This document shows positions 34,401-46,400 of a DNA stretch of 64,000 nucleotides, piece after piece. The DNA comes from Oreocharis arfaki (Eukaryota; Chordata; Aves; Passeriformes; Paramythiidae): positions 1 to 64,000 of the forward strand of contig VZRR01007840.1 in assembly GCA_013398015.1 (NCBI GenBank), in the 5' to 3' direction. The position numbers and the translations under genes are program-made. Position 1 is the stretch's first letter, and every line of letters starts with the position of its first letter. The notes under the pieces are model-generated. The model searched no databases and was not told the origin of the DNA. It worked only from the letters and a program-made list of their open reading frames with translations.

Positions 34401-37400
34401 TTGGTTTTTAATTCTGCCATATAGTCCCCTGCTTTCCCACACCTAGAGCTGGGTAACAGCACCTCCCGAGAGTTTGTGGCCTCATTTTTTCTGGGTTTTC
34501 TGGGTGATGGATTTCTCTGCCTGAGGCAGGGAAGACTATGACTGTAAGGCCTTCATTGCCCTCTCTCTCTGTTTTTTGTTTCTCTGTCACAGCTTGGTTG
34601 GCTGCCCATACTCTGATGTGAACCTCAGCAGAGAGAACCTGTTACAGGACCGGCTGAGTGGGGAGAGACCTTCCCCTGGGAACAGCATGCAGAAAGCCAG
34701 GAGGCTGGAGACCCCTGCCCCATTGCTGGGAGCGAGGGAGTCTTCTCAGGGCGACTCTTCACAATCCAGGTGAGCTGGATTTTACCCTTGGCCAGGTCCT
34801 GGGGAGCAAAACCATTTACAAGGATGAAAACTGCCGGAATTGGCAGCGAAGCAGCAGAGCATTGAGTTCATCTGTCTGTAATATTGACCCGTGCCCCAGA
34901 CGCTCTTAGCACAGAGCAGTGCACTTTTATACCCTCATATGCCTTAATAGGTTTCTTGATTCCTTAATCCTGCTGCTCTGGTCACATTCCAACAAAGGAA
35001 ATTGCATTCTGTCTCCATAAATTTTTCCTTGCTGTTTCAATTTAAAATATGTTCTTTTCCTTCATTTCCTGTCGTAAAACTGTCGAGCCGAGGTTGTTTT
35101 GCACTATTAAACTGTAACTGTGATCCACCCGGGGTCGGCTGAGCACTGTGTGTGTATCACTTAGCAGCAAACTGAGCTCTCTCAGATACTTTGTTTTCTT
35201 AGAAGAAAATCTTGCAATTGGGTAGCGTTGAAGGAAACTGAATCATTTTCAGTCTTCACAAATCTGGTCTCACTAGGGCGAACTCCAGCAATACTTCAGT
35301 TCTTTGTTGTATGTATTTTAAGATTAATGCATTTGTTTAGATTTATAACATTTTCAAGATCTGTTTGTCCAGAAAGAAGGAATGAGTGCTTCTTTCTCCT
35401 CCCTGGCCTTCACGGCCGAATTGTCTCCTCCCATCCCGAAATTATGCAGGCATCTTCATTCCCTAATTTCCTCACCAAAATTGATTGCATTTCAGTGGCA
35501 CTGTTACCATAAAGCTCTCTCAGGAGATTTGAGATTCTCACAGAATAAATGGCGTTCTAGAATTGTAATATATTTCTTTTCTTCTAAGTATTTAATTTCC
35601 TGCTAGTGGGAGGTCTGAGTTCAGCTTGTAAATCTGGCATCACCCTGCTGCTTGTCCTTCCTTGGCCAGCTCTATAGCTCAGTTTATGCATTAAACTTAG
35701 ACATGGAAACTCTTAAATGTTACCCAGAGGTATCAAGATTCAGAAATCTTAAATCTCTTGCTTTCACTGTAACACAGTGGTTTCCTGTAGCTGCTGGGAT
35801 CAGACCTTGAGTCCACAGAGGCTGATTTATTTCACATAAACTCTCTCAATCCGTGCAGAAGAGGAACAAAGCACTTTGTACTTGTGGAGGGGAAAGTTCT
35901 GCCACAAGGTGGTGGTTGTTGCTCTCACTTGCCAGGAGCAGCCAGCTTTGCTCTCCTGGGGGAAAAGGGAACAGAGGATGTCAACTCAGCTACTGTCATT
36001 TATCTGTCTTTCCAGAAAATCTGCACCAGACAGTGAAAAGTGGTGTCAAAGCAGCATCCACACTCCATCAGAGCAGTCGGAAAACAGTCAGGAGAGAGAC
36101 TGGGGAGAGGAGGATTCCTCTGCAGACATCAAAGCCACACCAAAAACGTAAACAAGATTTTTGTGATATGTGTATTTTCATGCACTAACAGGAGTGTTTC
36201 TTGATGCTGCTGCTGTATCTGAAATAAAGATGTAAATAACAAACAGCCCAATTTGATCAGAGTTTTGCAGCAGTGTTTTAGAGTGACATGGTAAATCTCC
36301 TTCCTTCCTCCTGATGTTTTGGGCCATCTCTTTCCTGCAGTAAACTCAGATCTGAGTTCTGGCCATGAATTTAATATAACAGCCCTTAGCTCAGAGAGAA
36401 GTCAGGAATGGAGCTACTGCTTATTTTAAGAGGAAAAAGTTTTCAGTTTCTATAAATCCCGTTAATCTTTGTAGAGAGAAGAAATTACATCCATTTCTGT
36501 ATCTTCTGAAATGTTTTGTAATTGATGCTTTCAGGCTTGGGTGCTCACATGCCTATATCAAGTTTCAGCTGGTGAAACAGGAAAGCAATGGGAAAGGTTG
36601 GTTAAATTTTATTCCTTCTTTCTCTGTGTGTGCCTGTCTCTGCAATATCCCCACAGTCATTAGGAGCATTCAGAACTTCACAGCTTTTTTTGTCTTTGAT
36701 TCCACAGTCAAGAGAAAGCACATGCTGGAGGTGATGGCAATGGTAGTTTTTCTTTTCTTTAAAATGAGAAAAAAGGGTAAAATTACTTAGAAGTGAAAGG
36801 TTTAATACTTTGTAGAGTGGAGCCTTGTATTCATTAACTGAGAAGACAAATTTGCACTGCTTTTTGTGCCACTGCAAACTCCTCTGTAGTGACAAGGGGT
36901 TCCAAACAGTCTGTGACCTGTGTCAGGCTGTGACAGAGCCAGCACAGGGGTCGAGGGAGACTTGCTCAAAACTTAACATAGTTTAGGTTCCATCAACCCC
37001 TTTTTTTTAGACCCTTAAGAAACATACATATTCAGAAACATATTCTGAATCGTTGGAGGACTTTTTAAATGTTCTTTTAAGGATGAAAAAGAAAATGAAA
37101 AGCTAAATGGAAAAACAGTGTGTTTTTTTCCTGGTACGTGACAGGTTAAGTATTCAGAGCAGCTTTCTGCTATCACTTTAGCAAACCATATGCTTAACTT
37201 TCAGATTTACTATAAAAAGCCATTTCAGAGAACGGAGCTGACCAGGCTTTTAGGAGGATTTAACATGGTAATAAGTCTCCAATCAAAAATAGCTAAGCAG
37301 GCACAAACTGGGACAGGTGCCTGGATTTTTTTTTTTTTAATACTCATTTTTACCTAGTGCTGAGTTCTGCAGTCAGAGCTGAGGGCTCTGCCAGCTCAGA

Positions 37401-40400
37401 GCTGCAGTTGCAGCTGGCAGGGAAAGCTGCCCACTCTCCCTTCACATTCACCTTCCACGGAGTGATGGAAATCAGGGGAGGGAAATGCTGCAATAATCCA
37501 CTGACCTGTAATTTCAGTTACCCAGAGCTTTCCTCCCAGCTGTGTTTGAGCTATGAGATCACTGCGTCTTCCTCAGAGGGAAAGTCACTAGTTCAGGTCA
37601 TGGTTTGGGTGCTTAGTCCAAGGATTTGGGCTTGGTGGAGTAAGGGAATTGGTCTGAGATGGAAGCAGTGCCCACCTAGCAGGGATGTGGCAGTGGGGGA
37701 AACCTTGGGCACGAGTGGGACCTCCTGGAGCAGGAGGTGGGGACAAGAGCAGCTGCTGTCTGTCCTCACCACTATGAGAGTGAAGCAGGGGAGGAGGGTG
37801 TGACAGCCCTCTCAGGGGCAGTGTCCTGTGCCCTCTCGTCACCAGGAGCTCCTGAACTGAGCAGTTCTTACTCAGACTTTCTTTATCCTCTCTTGGTTTC
37901 ATTATTAGAAATTTGATGTGTTTGATGCTGTCTCATGTCCTTTAGGGATGTGGAGATGAGCTGAGGGGACTCTGGGACCAGGGGAGTGACTGTTCACTAG
38001 GACAGGCTTTACCTCCAGAGCTGCTTCCCCTTCGGCTGGAGGGGAGCTGGCAAACCACGGCAGTTTGCTTTCCCTTTGTATTTCGGCCGTTTCCCTTTGT
38101 GCTTTCCATGTAGTGACTGCTCACCCCCCACACCGTGCACCCCGGCCCACTGCGAGCGCCGAGCAGAGGCAGCAGGAGCAGCGGCCACGGGGTGTTCCCG
38201 AGGGCTGGGATACAGTGGGAATGCTGCAGGGATACAGCGGGAATGCTGCAGGGGTTCAGCGGGAATGCTGCAGGGATACAGCGGGAATGCTGTGAGGGTA
38301 CAGTGGGAATGCTGCAGGGATACAGCGGGAGTGCTGCAGGGGTTCAGCGGGAATGCTGCAGGGATACAGCGAGAATGCTGCAGGGGTTCAGCGGGAATGC
38401 TGCAGGGATACAGCGNNNNNNNNNNNNNNNNNNNNNNNNNNNNNNNNNNNNNNNNNNNNNNNNNNNNNNNNNNNNNNNNNNNNNNNNNNNNNNNNNNNNN
38501 NNNNNNNNNNNNNNNNNNNNNNNNNNNNNNNNNNNNNNNNNNNNNNNNNNNNNNNNNNNNNNNNNNNNNNNNNNNNNNNNNNNNNNNNNNNNNNNNNNNN
38601 NNNNNNNNNNNNNNNNNNNNNNNNNNNNNNNNNNNNNNNNNNNNNNNNNNNNNNNNNNNNNNNNNNNNNNNNNNNNNNNNNNNNNNNNNNNNNNNNNNNN
38701 NNNNNNNNNNNNNNNNNNNNNNNNNNNNNNNNNNNNNNNNNNNNNNNNNNNNNNNNNNNNNNNNNNNNNNNNNNNNNNNNNNNNNNNNNNNNNNNNNNNN
38801 NNNNNNNNNNNNNNNNNNNNNNNNNNNNNNNNNNNNNNNNNNNNNNNNNNNNNNNNNNNNNNNNNNNNNNNNNNNNNNNNNNNNNNNNNNNNNNNNNNNN
38901 NNNNNNNNNNNNNNNNNNNNNNNNNNNNNNNNNNNNNNNNNNNNNNNNNNNNNNNNNNNNNNNNNNNNNNNNNNNNNNNNNNNNNNNNNNNNNNNNNNNN
39001 NNNNNNNNNNNNNNNNNNNNNNNNNNNNNNNNNNNNNNNNNNNNNNNNNNNNNNNNNNNNNNNNNNNNNNNNNNNNNNNNNNNNNNNNNNNNNNNNNNNN
39101 NNNNNNNNNNNNNNNNNNNNNGGGAATGCTGCAGGGATACAGCGGGAATGCTGCAGGGATACAGGGGGAATGCTGCAGGGATACAGCGGGAATGCTGCAG
39201 GGATACAGCAGGATGGCACTGGGCAGCCTGCAGGGCGGGGGTCGGGGCAGCCCCCGAGCCGCTGTAAACCAGGGGAATGTTTCCAGCCTGTTCCCATCCT
39301 CTGCCTGGCTTCCTGTTGTATAACCAGCACATCCCTGCAGGACCATGACTCTGCACTGCTCCAGTGATCTCATTAGGGAGGGGTGATTTCTTCCTCCTGT
39401 TTTTGCCTTGGTTTTCAAAGCTTCCATCACTTGACACATAAGGAGGGAGTTGATGTCTGGAGGTACCTTGAGTGCTCCTGGCCTGGGAGTCTCCTGGGGA
39501 GCGAGCCCAGGCCGTGCTGGCAGCACAGAGCTCTGGCTACAGCTGTGGCTGGAACAGTGCCATCAGTTCCCAGCCGAGGATGCTGTTACCAGAACTCCTC
39601 CACCTTGTCAATAAAACGCTGCAAACATCTTCTCTGTTAGCAGCATGACATCATTTTCCAGGGAAGAATCTAACGATAAAGCCTCCAGCCTGGCAATCTT
39701 ATCTTTTTTTTCCCTTTTTCCTGCTCGGGAGGGTGGGGAGAACGCCCTGAGAGCTCAGTGTGCCACGCAGGAGCCGTGTCTGACTCTGCTCACCCTGCCT
39801 TGCTTTCCCCTCCAGGCTGTGACCCTTTCTCCTGCTTTGTTGTAGTTGCTCCTTCTTGAAGCCTGGCTCTGACTTGTCTCGTTTCCTTTTCCAGGCCCTG
39901 ATTTGGATCTCCAGCAGGCCCTCCACCAGTCTATCTTCATGCCTTCCCTGGCCTCTAACCCGACCCACCGCCTCCATCTCTTCTGGGAGCAGCACTGCAG
40001 GCTCTTGCCAGAGGTCTCGGGCCTGACGGCCAAACAAGTTGCCAAATGGACTGTGGAAGAGGTGAGTTACCTGTTCCCTGTTCCGCTCTCCTGGGCTGCA
40101 GGAATGCCAGAGCGCTCCTCCTCTGGAGTGCTAATTGGGAGACGTCTTTATTCCTTCCCTTTGCTAGGCAGTGCTCCTCTGTTTGCTGTGAGTGTGCCAC
40201 AGCTGACTCAGCTGGAAGTTAGACCCAGGACCCTGTTAACCCTCTGGTATCCACAGCTTATTGCCCTCAACAGGATTCCCTCTCTGCCTCTGTTTATTTA
40301 CCCTCGATCTCCTGGTCCTCAGGCCTGAAGCATCATTCTGACAGCAGATTCCCTTCCTCTGATCTCCCTCCCCCTCTCCTGTGACTTTGCTGCTGATTCA

Positions 40401-43400
40401 CTTTTACAGAGAATTCCAAACTGCACTGTGCATGCCCACTCCTCCTGCATCTCCCTGCCTGATTCCCTGGGAACAGAACTGCCCACAGCCTGACCTGATT
40501 TCTGGCAGAGGTAGCTGTGCAGCTGGAGATGTGTCTCTGCAGCTCTTGAGATGTCTCCTGTAATTAGGTGGTGTGTGAAAAAGCCGGAGTGTTTTGTGTG
40601 CTGAGTAGTTGGTTTTTGCCTCGATGCCTTGGGCATAAATAATATTTCTCTCTGCACTTGGGAAGTGGTGACAATTTGGATCCTGGTGCTTATTTGCAGG
40701 GCATTTAATTCCAGAGAAATGTGCTGTAGTGTTGTGCTTGCAAGGATGCAGGGAGTCTGCAAAGCAGGGAAAAGGTACTGCTGTTCATGGTGCAGAGAGG
40801 ATCTTCAGAGACTTTTAGAAAGTGCGTTTTCCCTAAGTGCCTCTTGACATCAGATAAATCCAATCTTGACTTTGCTGTTCATGCAGGAGGAGTGGTAGGA
40901 GTCTGGTGGGATTGCAGTGATGTGAGAGATGGGAACCACAGCAGCTGGGAAAGGGACAGAGCAATTAGTGTTGATGTTTTAAAACTTAGTCCTTTTTTTT
41001 TGTTGAGTTGTTGTGGCTTTGTGGTGGTGTTGAGTTCTGGTTGTGGGGTTTTTTTTTTTTCTTTTTAATAAAAGTATGTTAGAATTAAATTCATACCAAG
41101 AAGGAAAAAAATCTCTGAAAGATTTACTGTTCCTGTCCTTTTGAGAAAGCTTCCAATGATTTGTCCGAAAGGTCTTTTAGCGAATCAATAAAGTCAGAAG
41201 CAGATAATCCTCTAACATGATAATCAAAATCTCTTTCTTTTGGATAAAACAGGAGGCTGCTTCATGGAAGTACAGTGTCAGGATCCAAGCCAAATAAAAT
41301 TTGTCCTTTGCAGTTGACCTTTAAAGCAACTGCTGGGTAAATTTAACTGGGATATTAGTTTGATAAGGGATGAGTGTGAGCAGGGACCACAGACATGGAT
41401 GTGGGGCACTGGATACAGTGATTCCAACCCAGAATAAACTGAACTCTGCTGCAGCCTGAAACGACCAGGGAACTTCTGGCTGCCAGTAGCAGTGTGAATG
41501 GCACATTAAAAAGCTCAGTTGCAGCACCACAATGGACTGGCTGAAGTCATTACAGGTTTTATCTTGAATTTCAGTAAAGTGGGTCTGGTTTTGCAAATTA
41601 TGTTCATCACGAATTCCCAGAGGAATCAATTTGGGCTCTCTGAGCACTTGCAGGATCAGCATGTGCAGTGCAACGTAGCCACAGGCCTGGGAGTTGAAAG
41701 CAGCAGGACTTGCTGTGTTTTAGGGAGTCCAAAGTGCAGTTGGTCTGCCGACATTTGGGCTCCCAAAATCTTCCTGCAGGGCAAACATTTGCCTTTGGGT
41801 TGTGCTTTGAACTCTGCTGCACAAAGGAGTCCATTCTGCTGATCTGAAACAGGAGAGATGGGGGTGTAAAATTCTCCTTTGGTTTCAGGCTGAAAAGCTG
41901 TTTTTATTTTATAAAACCCACATTAAGGAAAAAACCATTGCTTTAATTCTCTGCTGGTTGAGAGCAGCTGAAATGGCAGAGCAGCAGCAGCAGCAGTATT
42001 TAGGGGCCCTCAAGCTAAGAAAGTCGTGGTAACACTGAGCAGTCACTAAGAGTAGTTACTTTAATGCAGCTTTGGTATTTATTGAAAGCTCCCTGTCATG
42101 TTTTCAGAGCACAGCCTATTGACTCACAGAAGAACATTAAGATGTGCTAGAGTTGTATTGTTCATTAGTTAATCCTGCACCAAATGCTAATGCCTGGGGG
42201 GGGCTGTCCTTGTGCCAAGTGTGAGTGGGTTTCTCAATCCCGTTAACCCAGCTCCTCTCCGTGGCCCCAGGAGGGGTCAGTCCTGCAGCAGCTCTGGAAG
42301 GGGTGCAGTGTGGGGCTGCTTTGTCACCACGGGACATCAATCCAGTGCTGACCTTGGTGTGTCTGTCACATGTCAGCACCTCCCAGACGGGTCGCATCCA
42401 GTTTCCAGGGTGTTCTCAGGATTACAGAGCTCTTTTTCAAGCCCTTTCCCTTCACCAGTGTGCTTTGGGAGTGGTAAGAGTTTCAGCAGAGAGTTCTGTG
42501 AGCCATGGGATGGTTACAGCAGGAACGGCCGTCAGGCTTTCACTTCCTCACAGAAAAGCTCTGACCCCACTGTGTTCCCAACCTGTCCAACAACTGTCCC
42601 ACCCTCACCATGAGCCCCTCCAGTCTCAGCCTTTCCCTGCCACCATTGTGGGCTTATGTTGGTTTCCTGTGGTGTTCTGTCCTTGTGACCCCGAGCCTCC
42701 CTCATCCCTTGACTTCCCTGTCGTGGTTTGGGAACCCTCCTCCCCAGCAGTGACAGGTCCCTGTGGCTCAGGATGGGGTCTGTCTTGTGTCCTGAGGTCT
42801 GTCTTGTGTCCTGGGGACCTTCTCTCCCATTTTCTCCTCTCTGTTCTCCATTCCTAGTAAACTGCAGGGCTCCTGTTTGTTCAAGAGGCCTCTCCAGTGG
42901 CGCCGGGAGCTTGCGGTGTCCCTACAAAGGACTTGTGGGGCAGATCAAAGGTCTGTCACTCCGTGTCAGTGACAGGAGCCAGCAGCAGTTGTGCAGGGGA
43001 GGACACAGGAGCAAGGCAAGCCCAGGTCATTCCCTGGAGATATCTGCCAGCCTCTCAGTGCCACAGACACTCAAGAGCACTCAGCTCTTGCCCCGAGGGC
43101 TCTAACTGTCTTTTATATTCTGGAAGGAACCAGACCCAGCAGAAGGATTTTTCGTTTGTTTTAATTACTGGCAGAGGTGGGAGACTCAAAAGGAAAGTAG
43201 CATTTTGTTACTGGTTACTAATAGGAGTTTGCACTTCTACAGAAGAAAATTTGGAGTCACTGCCCCATGGTGACTTTAGGGGTTCCCTTTAAGATGGAGC
43301 GGAAGAGAAGGACGAAGGAGAGGGATGCTCTGCTTTCAGGTTACATAACAGAAACCATGGGAGTCAGAGCCGCTCCTGCCAGGGCAGCGCAGACCTGGAG

Positions 43401-46400
43401 GGCACTCTGAGAGCCCCGTTCCTGCCTGGTTGGAAGTGGGGGGAGTGATTTACTCCAAGTCTGGTGGTAGGATGATCTGGAGGTGCAGGGACGTGATTTA
43501 GGAGAGACTTTGACAATTCTGAGTTGAAGGGAGCCTGTATCTGACAGTGACCCCTCCCAGCTGCTTGTTTGTGTACAGGGAAGAAATGTCACATCTGCAA
43601 CAACTCACATGGTTACGCCTCATGAAGCAGAGCTGCTCCTGCAAGGGAGCATCCAATTAACAGGAGATGTTTGATCTGATTACGCCTCAATATACAAATC
43701 TCCTGTGAACCAGTGAAGCTGCAGCTGGAGAAGACAATGCGCATTAAGTCGTCCTCGACTACACACAGGGCTGCTCCTCAGACTCCTTGGTGTTACATAA
43801 TGTAACTCCAGGGCTGCTTGCATGACTCCAGGGAGATTGTTCCAAATGTTAACAGATTCCCTGCTTAGAAAGGTTTTCCCTAATGTGAAATGTAAAATTA
43901 ACTTTTAGTTGTTTAATCCTCTTGGTTCCGTGGATCCTGTGCACCCAGCACAGATTAAATAAAACCAAAACTCCTTTCTTTCCCAGCTCTTCTGCCTTTG
44001 GATGTTGGTAAACCAGCAGTGCTCATTCAGTTGGTTTATCTTGTCTCTTACAGGCATGTCATCGTGGGAAACTGTCTAAATCCTCTTTTCTTGTTAGTTT
44101 TACTTTCCAACAGTGCTGTAGAGAAAGTGAAGTCGTGAGTGGGTTTAAAGTAGTGTAAGCCATATACAGCTTTTAACCTGGAAAAATAATGTTGATTCTG
44201 TGAGGACCTTTTAGAGAAGTGGAGAAGCTGGATTCTTACAGGGAGAGACATGGTCAAATGGCAATAGAGGCAGTTATTGCTGCTAACCAAAACATGTAGA
44301 GGAGTTGCAGCAACAACCCAGCAATGTTTTACCCAGCAATGTTTTCTATCTATATCCTTCATTAATGTGAGAGTTTTGACTATTAAAGTTTTAAAGATTC
44401 TTACATAGAGAATTCTCTTACAGAAATAAGAGGGTTTTGCTTGATGGTGTCTCATTTTAATTGTCTGTGTTTCATTTCTCTCACGTGCAATTGCAGGTGG
44501 TGAGCTTTATCCAGCGTTTGCCTGGCTGCAAAGAACAAGCATCTGTGTTCAGGGAAGAGGTAAGTGCAGTGTGCCTAGACCCTGTGCTCAGATCCCTGGA
44601 GTTACAGCAGAGAGCTCAGACCTGCTCAGCCGTGTCATTGCAGAGCCTGTGGCATTTAGGAGGCAGCCTCAGCAAGGAGCTGAATTCCAGCACGGCTAAT
44701 TGCATCCTGCTGCTTTAAATTTCCCCCGCAGTTCCAATCACGGAGCTTATGCTTAATATCCTGTCTTGGACCGTTGTGCCATGGGTTTGGCACTGCTCTA
44801 AAGATGCCCTGTTGCAATGGTTAGTGAGGATCTCATCTGCTGCCTCTAAGGAGGACATGTGCCTGCTCCTCCTGGGGAGCCTGGCAGGCGCAGGGTATCC
44901 CAGGAATCGCTGGCTTCCCCCGTGGGCTGGGGTGAGAGCAGGGAAGCCTTTCCTTTGGACAAGCAGAGGTTGGGAAGTCAGAGCATGTCCTGTCAGTACT
45001 GCCACAGGCTGGGCTCTGGTCCCATTCCTGGTGTGGTCACCGTGGCCTCTGGGAGACCTCCACGGGCACAGGGTGTGGCTGTCCTGGTTTTTGGCACACC
45101 TCTGTAGGTGGATCACAGACAAGGATCTGTTGGGTGCTTCAGCTTCCACTTCCATTGCAGGTATCAGTTGGAGGTTCTTTATGAGCCCCTGATGAATTTG
45201 CACAGATTCACCTTGTCCTGGACTCATCCCATGGTGTGGGCAGCTCGTGAGGGGGGTGGTTCTGCCCCTCTGTCCTGCTCAGGTGATTTCCCACCTGCAG
45301 AGCTGCCTCCAGCCATGGGCACCAGCATCAGAAGGATGTGGAGCTGCTGGAGTGAATCCAGAGGAGACCACAGAGATGCTCCAAGGGCTGGAGGCCCTCT
45401 GCTCTGGAGCCAGTCTGGGAGAGCTGGGGGTGTTCACCTGGAGAAGAGAAGGCTGCAGGGAGAGCTCAGAACCCCTTCCAATGCCTAAAGGGGCTCCAGG
45501 AGAGCTGGAGAGGGACTTCAGATGGGGAGTGACAGGACAAGGGGCAATGGCTTTAACCTGAAGGATGGTGGGCATTAGAAAGAAGTTCCTCCCTGTGAGG
45601 GTGGGGAGACCCTGGCAGAGGGTGCCTAGAGAAGCTGTGGCTGCCCCTGGATCCCTGGAAGTGTCCCAGGCCAGGCTGGATGGGGTTTGGAGCACCCTGG
45701 GAGGTGTCCCAGCCCATGGCAGGGGGCGTAACGAGATGAGCTTTAAAGTTCCTTCCAACCCAAACCATCACATAGTTCCGTGATTCTGTCCCCAGAGCTC
45801 TCCTGTGTGGCTGTAGGAGCTCCAGGGAAGGGCTGGAGTCACTCCTCCTCCGTGGCAGTGACTGGAAAGGGCAGCTCTGTGATCGCTGTCTGCTCCAGAG
45901 CTGGCTCCCTTTCAGGGGAATCAGGCTGCAGTGCGTTTTGTGGGTTTATGTATCTGTGTTTTGTTTTCCCTTGTTTTAAAAACCGTGCAGACACACACAA
46001 AGTAGGAAGCAAAAGAAATGGAGGCTCGGAAAAAGCAGTGCTCACAACGTGACAATACAGTAGAACTGTTAACTGAATATAGTGGGAATAGTGAAATTTG
46101 TTCAAATGAACCCATCTTTCAGTGTAGCTGAGTGTAAAAGGGATTTCTAGGGAAGGGGTATTCCGAGGTCAGATGTACCAGCAAATCTTCTAATAAATCC
46201 AAACATTCTCCATGTATTTTATTTCTTCTGGTGCTGAACACAGCGGCTGCTTTCTGGTTCTGAGAGTGCCATAGCCACAGTCTGTTTTAATCCTTATTTT
46301 CTGCAGCCTCAAGGTGTGGTTCCTGATGCCAGATTAGAGGGGCTTGTGTTGTTTTTCCAGTTTATGCTCAAACCACATTGTCAGTTTGAAATTAAAACCC

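Larger units (their letters stand above)
32303..35858 (+). other. L3MBTL-family introns around the C2HC finger exons
   Basis: Introns 32303-33463, 33779-34592 and 34770-35858 hold no recognised element except an AAT-rich run at 33807-33835. Confidence 0.65.
36148..39894 (+). other. L3MBTL-family intron with minisatellite and assembly gap
   Basis: It contains the intronic AATAAA (36223) and the 22-bp minisatellite with the 706-base gap (38217-39209). A small exon-like piece at 36708-36730 was considered and dropped. Confidence 0.7.

Noticed and set aside
36708..36730. 23-base exon-like piece with a strong pyrimidine tract
   Set aside because: It would bridge the phase from 36147 only if the wrong frame of the 36016 exon is used. 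The 50-base exon at 35859 explains the frame better, and the donor gtgatg is weak.
38009..39526. Open frames of 300-500 codons on both strands across the minisatellite and gap
   Set aside because: They exist only because the 22-bp units lack stops and n codons are read through.
45247..45771. Open frames on both strands at 45.2-45.8 kb
   Set aside because: They lie within a CR1 copy and do not encode its reverse transcriptase, since only the 3' end is present.
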